Under the pieces are notes generated by a model. The model saw only the letters and a program-made list of their open reading frames with translations, was not told the origin of the DNA and did not search any database. A stretch of DNA of 64,000 bases, taken from the NCBI RefSeq assembly GCF_025362475.1, contig NZ_JANYGH010000059.1, forward strand, positions 23,912-87,911, given 5' to 3'. Source of the stretch: Mucilaginibacter sp. (GTDB lineage: Bacteria > Bacteroidota > Bacteroidia > Sphingobacteriales > Sphingobacteriaceae). How positions within the stretch are numbered: the first letter of the stretch is position 1; each line of letters begins with the position of its first letter. Made by a program: the position numbers and the translations under genes. Positions 32,287-38,840 of this stretch are shown one piece after another.

Positions 32287-32727
32287 ATGAAAAGAATTTT
32301 ATTTTTTGTAGTTTTTGCCTTTGTGTATTCGTTCGCCAAAGCATCGGCGCCAATTGATTCAGCAAAAAAGGATACAGCAAAAATCAACAGGCAGGTAGTG
32401 AAATTGAACGAAAAACTGGCCGACTTACAAACAGATCTTACCAAAATACAGAATCGTATTCCCGATGAACAGGCAGCGGTAGAACAAACCGCGTCAAGTT
32501 CCAATAAGGCGCAGGAAGAAAGTCGTAAAAAAGCGGCATCAGCAGTAGGGGGCGATGTGGGAGATACCCGTAAAGCTGCGAAAGCAGCGCGAAAAGCTGC
32601 CAACGAAACCAGCGACGCGGAGGATGCGAGCAATAAATTGAAAAAAGATCAGGAGAAAGTAAAAAGCATTAATCGTGAAATTGAAAAAATCCGGGGAAAG
32701 ATCAATAAGCTCCAACAGGATAGCTAA
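32287..32727 (+). CDS. Secreted coiled-coil protein
   Basis: 146 residues with a signal peptide (RILFFVVFAFVYSFAKASA, then PIDS). Nearly all the rest is a charged, Ala-rich helix with heptad character: INRQVVKLNEKLADLQTDLT near 33-52 and KKDQEKVKSINREIEKIRG near 120-138. The middle KAAKAARKAANETSDAEDAS is low-complexity. It probably forms a long periplasmic coiled coil. No known family is recognised. It lies between repeat copies 2 and 3, which face each other. Confidence 0.65.
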   Translation: MKRILFFVVFAFVYSFAKASAPIDSAKKDTAKINRQVVKLNEKLADLQTDLTKIQNRIPDEQAAVEQTASSSNKAQEESRKKAASAVGGDVGDTRKAAKAARKAANETSDAEDASNKLKKDQEKVKSINREIEKIRGKINKLQQDS

Positions 32728-32763
32728 AGATATTTTAACGATCAGAAGCCCCAGCCATTCTGG

Positions 32764-32842
32764 CGCATGCTAAGTATGCACCATATAAAGTATTGAATAC
32801 TCCGCGCTTTTTGCCTGGGCTGCATACTCGCGCCAAATGGGG
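32764..32842 (-). repeat. GCATACTCGCG repeat, copy 3 (long form)
   Basis: Core AATACTCCGCGCTTTTTGCC and GGGCTGCATACTCGCGCCAA, preceded by ATGCTAAGTATGCACCAT (32766-32783), an extension shared only with copy 6. Confidence 0.65.
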
Positions 32843-32929
32843 GAATTATGCAGGCTATTATAATTAGCCCCCCAACGCAACAACCCTAAACCCAGACCTT
32901 CAGAATAGCCAGCATCGCCCCAAAGAAAA

Positions 32930-33147
32930 TTACCAAAATTCATATGGTATGAACGTATTGATCTCCCTCGGGTAACAATATTCACCAGTTTTTCCTTTTA
33001 ATAACCGAACTCGTTTATACCCTTTTAAGATAGCAAATGAATCTGTCTGAAACGATATACTATTAGCTTCAAGATTGGTTAAACCAAGCCAATTAAATAT
33101 AAGCAGGCAAATAATAACTCTTAAAATTGTTTTTTTGATAGCATCAT
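32930..33147 (-). pseudogene. Small secreted protein with a one-base frameshift in an A7 run
   Basis: Tandem ATG codons at 33147-33142 are followed by a run of seven A (33136-33130 on the minus strand) and then an open frame shifted by one base: KKTILRVIICLLIFNWLGL (a signal peptide), TNLEANSISFQTDSFAILKG and, at the end, GEYCYPREINTFIPYEFW with a TAA stop at 32932-32930. With one more A the ORF would be 72 codons plus stop. The shift lies in a homopolymer, so it may be a mutation, phase variation or a sequencing error. Family unknown. Confidence 0.5.
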
Positions 33148-33213
33148 TTCTTATTTAAATCAGTATGGGTCCATGCTGATAGTCTATCTGTATTAAATTT
33201 CATTTGAAAAAAT

Positions 33214-33924
33214 TCAATTGACTATTAAATCGGCAAGTACTCCCGGTTTTAGTTGATTCAGGCTGTCCGCTGACGTCATAATGATTAGGTACACATTATT
33301 GCCCTGTTTCTTAAACATAACCTCTATCGGGATTTTTACCCCTTCCCTTTGATTCTCATATTTTATGCCCATGAAGAAATCCTGAACACCATCCTGCTTA
33401 TATTTGATATAAAAACTACGCGCCTGGCTGTAGTAATATAGGAGAGAGTCGTTTTTTACCAACTCTGATGTCTGGTCACCATCGATATTTAAATATATGG
33501 AGGAAATTTTATCTTGGGGGCCTGTTCGGTAGACCAGATCATACTTTGAAAATTTATCAAGCACATTAAAAAGAAAAAATTCGGTCTGACTACTGCTCTT
33601 GGCCGTAACCCGCGACTCCTTTCCGAGAGTCAAACTATCAGGTGAATCTAACCGGTAGACATTAATACGAAAATCTTTTTCATAGTCGAACTGACTTATA
33701 GGATTTCGGTCTTTACTCTCGATTGTTTTGTCGAATTTAAGTTGCTTCGGGTTACGAAATAATTTTAAATAGTCAGGGGGAATAACAATTACAGTCCTGA
33801 CACCATCCAAGACATTGGCCTGGGTGATCTTTTGGCTGTTACGCGAAAAAATGACGTATAAAAAAGCAATAAATGACAGAAGAATAGCTAACACACAAGT
33901 GATTACTATGGTCGTTTTTCTCAT
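33214..33924 (-). CDS. Membrane-anchored protein of unknown function
   Basis: 236 residues. One N-terminal membrane helix (TTIVITCVLAILLSFIAFLY, about 4-23) anchors a large polar domain that probably faces the periplasm. Two long beta-rich halves can be seen, with FRINVYRLDSPDSLTLG near 85 and KIPIEVMFKKQGNNVYLIIM-like strands near 197-215. I do not recognise the family. It is preceded by the frameshifted small gene on the same strand and separated from the next gene by repeat copy 4. AT-rich codon use resembles the rest of this accessory stretch. Confidence 0.6.
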   Translation of the reverse strand: MRKTTIVITCVLAILLSFIAFLYVIFSRNSQKITQANVLDGVRTVIVIPPDYLKLFRNPKQLKFDKTIESKDRNPISQFDYEKDFRINVYRLDSPDSLTLGKESRVTAKSSSQTEFFLFNVLDKFSKYDLVYRTGPQDKISSIYLNIDGDQTSELVKNDSLLYYYSQARSFYIKYKQDGVQDFFMGIKYENQREGVKIPIEVMFKKQGNNVYLIIMTSADSLNQLKPGVLADLIVN

Positions 33925-34014
33925 AGAATTTCTATTTAACTAAATGCAGATATGTCTAAAATAATATGAAAAACAATTAAAGTTTTTATGCTTTTATATT
34001 TTGAATAAAACGCT

Positions 34015-34074
34015 CATTCTGGCGCGAGTATGCAGCCGTGGCCAAAAGCGTGGAGTACTAATGACTTTTATGAG
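34015..34074 (+). repeat. GCATACTCGCG repeat, copy 4
   Basis: Plus orientation: CATTCTGGCGCGAGTATGCA, CCGTGGCCAAAAGCGTGG and AGTACTAATGACTTTTATGA. It ends 4 bases before the stop codon of the gene at 34078. Confidence 0.65.
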
Positions 34075-34077
34075 TAT

Positions 34078-34527
34078 TTATCGATAAACCAAAATATATT
34101 TTTTATCGCGTTCATTGCCGTGAGAATAGTAGATTTTTTTATTAATTCTATTAATGCAATCAGTTTCTATCCGCACTGAATTAAGCAATATGTGATGATT
34201 GTCAATGATACTTAACTTGATTTTTTTACTAAAATGATGAGTGTCAAAAAACTCGGGAGATTGAATTAATTCCTCGCTGGAAAACCGGGTATAACCGATA
34301 GCTCCCCAAGTTAAAACCTCGTTTAACCAGCCATTTTTGTCAAAAAATTCCTTTGACTTAATCAGGTAGGTGCTTTTTCTGAATTTAAAGACTTTGTCCG
34401 TTATAGACAAAGAATAGTTAGACAAAATCCTAATTGATTGAGCTCTTTCAGTTACCCTTATTTGACTATCCTTCTTTTGGCCAAAAAATAAAATATTAAA
34501 TAATAGAAGAATTGCTATTTTATTCAT
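34078..34527 (-). CDS. Small protein of unknown function with hydrophobic N-terminus
   Basis: 149 residues. The first 16 residues (MNKIAILLLFNILFFG) look like a short signal peptide, followed by QKKDSQIRV. The remainder is Ser/Lys/Ile-rich with STYLIKSKEFFDKNGWLNE and TWGAIGYTRFSSEELIQSP; it may be a small beta-rich secreted domain. It is not recognised. The gene is enclosed by repeat copies 4 and 5 in inverted orientation, and its stop codon is only 4 bases from copy 4, so the repeat may provide its transcript end. Confidence 0.55.
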   Translation of the reverse strand: MNKIAILLLFNILFFGQKKDSQIRVTERAQSIRILSNYSLSITDKVFKFRKSTYLIKSKEFFDKNGWLNEVLTWGAIGYTRFSSEELIQSPEFFDTHHFSKKIKLSIIDNHHILLNSVRIETDCINRINKKIYYSHGNERDKKYILVYR

Positions 34528-34545
34528 GGGATCGTTTTTTTTATA

Positions 34546-34600
34546 ACGTCACGAGTACTCCACGCTATTGGCCAGAGCTGCATACTCGCGCCAAATGGGG
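34546..34600 (-). repeat. GCATACTCGCG repeat, copy 5
   Basis: Reads ACGTCACGAGTACTCCACGC, TATTGGCCAGAG and CTGCATACTCGCGCCAAATG. It forms an inverted pair with copy 4 around one gene. Confidence 0.65.
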
Positions 34601-34638
34601 AGTTCAAAAATTATACATTTAGTTTTATTAGTTTAATC

Positions 34639-35502
34639 TCAATATTTTTCTAAATAATCTTTGGGATAGTCTTTCTGATACTGTTCTGGGATTACTGTTT
34701 TTCTGTAATCCATACCATTTATCTTTAAAAAGTCGACAATTTGCATCTTCTTTTTATACTCTGAAGATCCTATTTCAAATCGCCACTTTCTCAAGGCGTC
34801 TGTTATGTATTTGGGGGAATCGCCCGGGCTGGTTTTGTAAAGAACTTGCCGAAAATCCGCACCTCTTTGTATCAAATAGGTTATGATCTCTGGATCGCCG
34901 TGAGATTCAACGCCGAGCATAGCCCAGTATAAAGGACAAATTCCATATTCGTTTACCAGGTTTACTTTTGCCCCCGCGTCAACCAATATCTTAATATAAT
35001 CAAATTTAGCCTCGGAACAGGCAATCAACAATGGCGTATCTCTCGTTTTCATCGAACCATGCTGTTCTTCATTGGGATTTCCGCCATATTTTAAAAGTAA
35101 TTTAAGAAATTTTGGATATAAATCATCAGTTCCACTCCCAATTTTCGCCGCTTCCATCAATGCCGAATCGCCATAATAGGAATCCTGTAAATTGGGATTA
35201 GCTCCTTCCTCCAAAAGCGTTTTTACAGATGTATAATTGGTATGGTATACTGCGAGAATCAACAAAGGCTGACCAAACCTGGACTCACGAAAATTAACAA
35301 GCTTTTTGTCTTTGCTGATTTCAAGTCTTATTTTCTCTACGTCTCCATCCTCGACCGCTTTTGCCAGCTCCCAGGCTGGCGTTTCCTGGAATAGCCGGTA
35401 ATCGGCACCTAACAATTTAGTTTTGTCAACTATAGTATCACGGCTCGTACAGCTCATCATAAGCATCATAAACCCCATTATGTGTAGACTCATTTTTTTC
35501 AT
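34639..35502 (-). CDS. Ankyrin-repeat lipoprotein
   Basis: 287 residues. A lipoprotein signal (SLHIMGFMMLMMSC, Cys at about 18, then TSRD) precedes four or five ankyrin repeats from about residue 45 to 225: PLLILAVYHTNYTSVKTLLE with EGANPNLQD, ALMEAAKIG, TPLLIACSEAKFDYIKILVD with AGAKVNLVN, and PLYWAMLGVESHGDPEIITY with RGADF. The last 60 residues are charged. Such periplasmic or surface ankyrin proteins bind other proteins and sometimes act as immunity or protective factors; here no partner is visible. It lies between repeat copies 5 and 6. Confidence 0.8.
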   Translation of the reverse strand: MKKMSLHIMGFMMLMMSCTSRDTIVDKTKLLGADYRLFQETPAWELAKAVEDGDVEKIRLEISKDKKLVNFRESRFGQPLLILAVYHTNYTSVKTLLEEGANPNLQDSYYGDSALMEAAKIGSGTDDLYPKFLKLLLKYGGNPNEEQHGSMKTRDTPLLIACSEAKFDYIKILVDAGAKVNLVNEYGICPLYWAMLGVESHGDPEIITYLIQRGADFRQVLYKTSPGDSPKYITDALRKWRFEIGSSEYKKKMQIVDFLKINGMDYRKTVIPEQYQKDYPKDYLEKY

Positions 35503-35598
35503 TAATTACTGTAATATCAAGGGAATTTTGAATACCATGTCCATTCCAATACCCATTCCAATTCATCTTAACTGTCGCAAGAGTCCGCCCTTATGACC

Positions 35599-35680
35599 CG
35601 ATGCTAAGTATGCGCCATGCTTTATAAAGTCACGAGTACTCCACGCTTTCGGCCTTGGCTGCATATTCGCGCCAAATTGG
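35599..35680 (-). repeat. GCATACTCGCG repeat, copy 6 (long form)
   Basis: GATGCTAAGTATGCGCCAT extension, then GTCACGAGTACTCCACGC, TTTCGGCCTTGG and CTGCATATTCGCGCCAAATT. The repeat ends 3 bases before the stop codon of the next gene. Confidence 0.65.
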
Positions 35681-35683
35681 TCA

Positions 35684-36040
35684 TTACTTTCCAAAATAGG
35701 TATCGTCATCAGACGAAAAGATCAGTTTTATTTTCCCATCATCTTCCTCCACTCTGGACATCCAAACGCCCGAGCCGATCTGCCCTGCGTCATTAAAAAA
35801 GCTAAAATCATCAAATGAAATGTATCCTGTGCGGTATTTCCATTTTCCTTTGCATTCATATACCCTGCCTTTTGAGTTAACATATTTATGAGTATAAGAA
35901 TGGTCTTTGTATACAAAAATCATATCCGCCCGATCTGTGCTATAGCTATACGTGCCAATCAGGGCATTTTCTTTCACATTAAAACAACCAACTAAAATAG
36001 GGACAATCAGTACCAGGATTATATAAATAGGTTTTCTCAT
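35684..36040 (-). CDS. Small lipoprotein
   Basis: 118 residues with a type II signal peptide (PIYIILVLIVPILVGC, Cys at 19). The mature part contains IGTYSYSTDRADMIFVYKDH and GKWKYRTGYISFDDF, a short beta-sheet domain like lipocalin-type small lipoproteins, ending with SSDDDTYFGK. It is not recognised. Its stop codon lies 3 bases from repeat copy 6, and a partial copy 7 lies upstream of its start, so it is another repeat-bounded gene of this stretch. Confidence 0.65.
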   Translation of the reverse strand: MRKPIYIILVLIVPILVGCFNVKENALIGTYSYSTDRADMIFVYKDHSYTHKYVNSKGRVYECKGKWKYRTGYISFDDFSFFNDAGQIGSGVWMSRVEEDDGKIKLIFSSDDDTYFGK

Positions 36041-36056
36041 TGCTTAATTACTTCTC

Positions 36057-36076
36057 CCATCTGGCGCGAGGTATGT
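36057..36076 (+). repeat. GCATACTCGCG repeat, copy 7 (partial)
   Basis: CATCTGGCGCGAGGTATG only; the rest of the repeat is missing. It marks the right end of the repeat-bounded stretch. Confidence 0.5.
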
Positions 36077-36169
36077 CATACAAAGCAAGTGCTTTTTTAT
36101 CCATGACCAACTTTATAAGGTGCCATTAAAGATAAATGATTTCAGCTATTTAATTATAATTTCGCCTTA

Positions 36170-36874
36170 ATGTTTCACTTTAAACAATTCAGCGTTGACC
36201 AAAGCGGCTGCGCCATGAAGATCAATACCGATGGTGTTTTGCTTGGCGCGTTAACGGGGGCTGATAATCCGGTGTCTATTTTAGATATTGGTACAGGCAC
36301 AGGCGTAATAGCCCTGATGCTGGCCCAGCGTTTTGGCAGTGCGCAAATTGATGCTGTTGAAATTGATGAAAGTGCTGCCAAAACAGCTCAAAGTAATTTT
36401 AAAAATTCGCCTTTTGCCAGCAGGCTTAGGCTTTATCCATTGGGCTTTGAAGCCTTTTTTAAGACCCGCACGGATAGGAAATATGATTTGATCATCTCCA
36501 ACCCGCCATTTTATATCAACTCTCTGCAATCGCCGGGCGCAAAAATAAATTTGGCTAAGCATGCCGGGGATGGATTTTTTGAAGGATTAATTGAAGCGGT
36601 AGCAAACAACCTCAATAATGACGGGATCTGCTGGTTGATATTACCACCAGATACTGCGTTGATGGTTAAGGATTTGGCGTTACAGCGTGGCCTTTATCTG
36701 CATAAAATAATAAATGTGCATTCGTTTAATGATGAGGCGGCACATCGGGAGATCCTGGCCTTCGGGTTTGAGCATAAACAAGCCATAGCACAGGCCTTTG
36801 TGATTTATGATGAGCCGAAGATTTACAGCAAAGCGTACCAGGAGGTGTTGAAGGAATTCCTGACGATTTTTTAG
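36170..36874 (+). CDS. trmN6: tRNA1(Val) (adenine37-N6)-methyltransferase (YfiC/TrmN6 family)
   Basis: 234 residues. It begins MFHFKQFSVDQSGCAMKINT, the N-terminus of this family. The S-adenosylmethionine site is ILDIGTGTGVIALMLAQR (about 38-55), followed by VEIDESAA. The catalytic motif for adenine N6 methylation is NPPF in DLIISNPPFYINS (about 108). It methylates A37 of a valine tRNA in the cytoplasm. It stands at the boundary where the repeat-rich accessory stretch ends and core genes resume. Normal length and complete motifs. Confidence 0.9.
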   Translation: MFHFKQFSVDQSGCAMKINTDGVLLGALTGADNPVSILDIGTGTGVIALMLAQRFGSAQIDAVEIDESAAKTAQSNFKNSPFASRLRLYPLGFEAFFKTRTDRKYDLIISNPPFYINSLQSPGAKINLAKHAGDGFFEGLIEAVANNLNNDGICWLILPPDTALMVKDLALQRGLYLHKIINVHSFNDEAAHREILAFGFEHKQAIAQAFVIYDEPKIYSKAYQEVLKEFLTIF

Positions 36875-36889
36875 ATTAATACCTGTCTC

Positions 36890-37564
36890 TTATAAAAGAT
36901 TTTCCAGCGATACGGTGGCCTCGGCATTTGTTAAAGTTAATGCAGGGGCGGAAGCATCAATGGAATATAGCTTGCAATTAAAAGTGAGTTTAATTTTTAG
37001 CGTTGCACCAGAGCCCAATGTGGCCGGCACCGGGGTTACCGATATAATGTTTGCGCTGCTACCTGTTTGTGTCCCTGTAGCGCTTGTATAAAAGTTTCCC
37101 TGGCTGTCTGTATAGCTAATGTTGATGAACTTAGCATCAATGGCATTATGATCTGTTCCGAAGGCTAATACACCTGTTTTGATAAAGGCGTTAAAAATAG
37201 CTTTTTTATCATCGGTTGGTAAAACGTGATAGGTTCCAAATTCAACACCTATTTGCGGGTTAAGTGTTTGCGCCTGGGATATCAGGGCAGAAAGACTACC
37301 GGTGATGTCGCCCGCGTTATTTGAAGTTGCCGCAGCCGAGCCAATAACCCAGCCTTTAACGCCATCGGTTGTTTGCCAGGCCAAAGCCTGGCCATTTAAA
37401 GTGCCTTTAAAATAATATTCGCCGGTAATTGTAGTTGGATCGGTTCCCGGGTTTGTGCCGGTTGCTGTCGCGCCGGGTGGCAAAACATCGCCCTCCAGCT
37501 TACAACTGCTAACCACAGCCATTAAAAACAGGAAAGTAAAAACTTTAAGGTACCAATCTCTCAT
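36890..37564 (-). CDS. Lipoprotein of unknown function
   Basis: 224 residues with a lipoprotein signal (FTFLFLMAVVSSC, Cys at 21, then KLEGD). A Pro/Thr/Gly linker (residues 27-48) leads to a beta-rich domain that starts GEYYFKGTLNGQALAWQT and ends with LTFNCKLYSIDASAPALTL. It resembles Bacteroidota surface lipoproteins that contain a small jelly-roll-like domain, but no family is certain. Convergent with the methyltransferase gene 15 bases away; nothing suggests a shared role. Confidence 0.7.
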   Translation of the reverse strand: MRDWYLKVFTFLFLMAVVSSCKLEGDVLPPGATATGTNPGTDPTTITGEYYFKGTLNGQALAWQTTDGVKGWVIGSAAATSNNAGDITGSLSALISQAQTLNPQIGVEFGTYHVLPTDDKKAIFNAFIKTGVLAFGTDHNAIDAKFINISYTDSQGNFYTSATGTQTGSSANIISVTPVPATLGSGATLKIKLTFNCKLYSIDASAPALTLTNAEATVSLENLL

Positions 37565-37725
37565 ACAAACCTGTTTTTATTTTTAAGCACTTATACGTGT
37601 ACCTAATATATAATAGTTTCGCGGTATTTTAAATATTTAAAACTATTTGTTACAATAATTGTATACTCCGCGGTAACAAAAGGACGCATACCGGGGAGTT
37701 GACATGTGAATTTTCTATTTTCTTG

Positions 37726-37758
37726 TTTGTTGCCTGCAGCATCTTCTATCTATATTTG
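37726..37758 (+). promoter_or_regulatory. Promoter of the phosphoesterase gene
   Basis: TATATTTG at 37751-37758 is an exact -7 box, with TTTG at 37726-37729 (21-base spacer) or TTG at 37730-37732 (18-base). The ATG at 37764 lies only 5 bases after the box, about where transcription should start, so the mRNA may be leaderless. Confidence 0.65.
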
Positions 37759-37763
37759 CGTCC

Positions 37764-38258
37764 ATGACCCATATTGGCCTTATATCTGATACCCATAGTT
37801 TCCTGGATGATGCCGTTTTTAAACACTTTGAAAACTGTAATGAAATTTGGCATGCCGGTGATTTTGGCACCCTTGAGCTGGCAGATAAACTGGCTGCCTT
37901 TAAACCGCTGAAAGGTGTTTACGGCAATATAGATGGTAAAGATATCAGAACGGTTTATCCCGAAAACCTGCGTTTTAACTGCGAGGGGGTAGATGTTTGG
38001 ATAACGCACATTGGCGGTTATCCCGGCAGGTACAGCCAGGCTATTAAGCATGAGATATACAGTAATCCGCCAAAGTTATTTATCTGTGGACATTCACATA
38101 TCCTCAAGGTGATGAATGATAAAAAGTTAGGCTGCCTGCACCTTAACCCCGGCGCTGCCGGCAAGCAAGGCTGGCACAAAGTACGTACCCTGATGCGCTT
38201 TACTATTGATGGCGATAAAATTCAGGACCTGCAGGTTATTGAACTGGCCGGAAGGTAA
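37764..38258 (+). CDS. YfcE/MJ0936-family metallophosphoesterase
   Basis: 164 residues. All metal-binding blocks are visible: LISDTHSF (DxH, residues 8-10), HAGDFG (GD), GVYGNIDG (GNxD), THIGGYP and CGHSHI. This small family hydrolyses phosphodiesters with two metal ions in the cytoplasm; the physiological substrate is unclear. The ATG sits at the expected transcription start of an exact promoter. It is convergent with the ribonuclease HI gene. Confidence 0.92.
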   Translation: MTHIGLISDTHSFLDDAVFKHFENCNEIWHAGDFGTLELADKLAAFKPLKGVYGNIDGKDIRTVYPENLRFNCEGVDVWITHIGGYPGRYSQAIKHEIYSNPPKLFICGHSHILKVMNDKKLGCLHLNPGAAGKQGWHKVRTLMRFTIDGDKIQDLQVIELAGR

Positions 38259-38295
38259 GTGCGGGTTTGTTAATAACAATTTAACTGTCAAAGCG

Positions 38296-38763
38296 CTATA
38301 GTAAACCAGCCTTTGCGTTTTCTACCTCAAAAACCGAATCGATAAGCAGTGGAGTTTGTTTGCCGGCAGCAACAGCCAGCTGGTCGCAACGTTCATTTTC
38401 GGGGTGCCCGTTATGACCGCGTACCCAGGTGAATTTAACCTGGTGTGGTTTGCTCGCCTCTAAATAGCGCATCCAGAGGTCTTTGTTTTTTTTACCGGCA
38501 AAGCCCTTGGCAACCCATCCATTCACCCATCTTTTTTCGATAGAATCGATGACGTATTTAGAATCAGAAAAGATCATTACCTGGTTAGGACTTTTTATAG
38601 ATTCCAGGCCCTTTATAACAGCCAGCAGTTCCATCCGGTTATTGGTAGTTTTGCGAAATCCTTCGGATAGCTCCTTATAATGCTTACCCGAACGCAATAT
38701 CACCCCATACCCCCCCGGACCCGGATTACCACTTGATGCACCGTCTGTATAAATCTCAATCAT
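38296..38763 (-). CDS. rnhA: Ribonuclease HI
   Basis: 155 residues, normal length. Catalytic residues by position: D7 (YTDGASSGNPGPGG), E45 (NNRMELLAVI), D67 (IFSDSKYVIDS), H117 (WVRGHNGHPENERCD) and D127. It removes RNA from RNA-DNA hybrids and R-loops. The basic handle region KRWVNGWVAKGFAGKKNKDL is present. It is convergent with the upstream phosphoesterase and is followed on the same strand by the metal ATPase gene, with a gap of 77 bases before the latter's stop. Confidence 0.96.
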   Translation of the reverse strand: MIEIYTDGASSGNPGPGGYGVILRSGKHYKELSEGFRKTTNNRMELLAVIKGLESIKSPNQVMIFSDSKYVIDSIEKRWVNGWVAKGFAGKKNKDLWMRYLEASKPHQVKFTWVRGHNGHPENERCDQLAVAAGKQTPLLIDSVFEVENAKAGLL

Positions 38764-38840
38764 AGGGCAAATATAGTAAAGCCCCTTAATCCGCTAAAGT
38801 GAGAATACGAATTTAAATGCCTGATCAAAGAACTCCCCCT

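Noticed and set aside
32770..32985. Minus-strand 71-codon frame in the gap before 33214
   Set aside because: It runs through a repeat copy and overlaps the end of the more convincing frameshifted small gene in another frame.
31461..36076. Integron-like gene-cassette array
   Set aside because: The repeats are in mixed orientation, genes run in both directions, and no tyrosine integron integrase is present.
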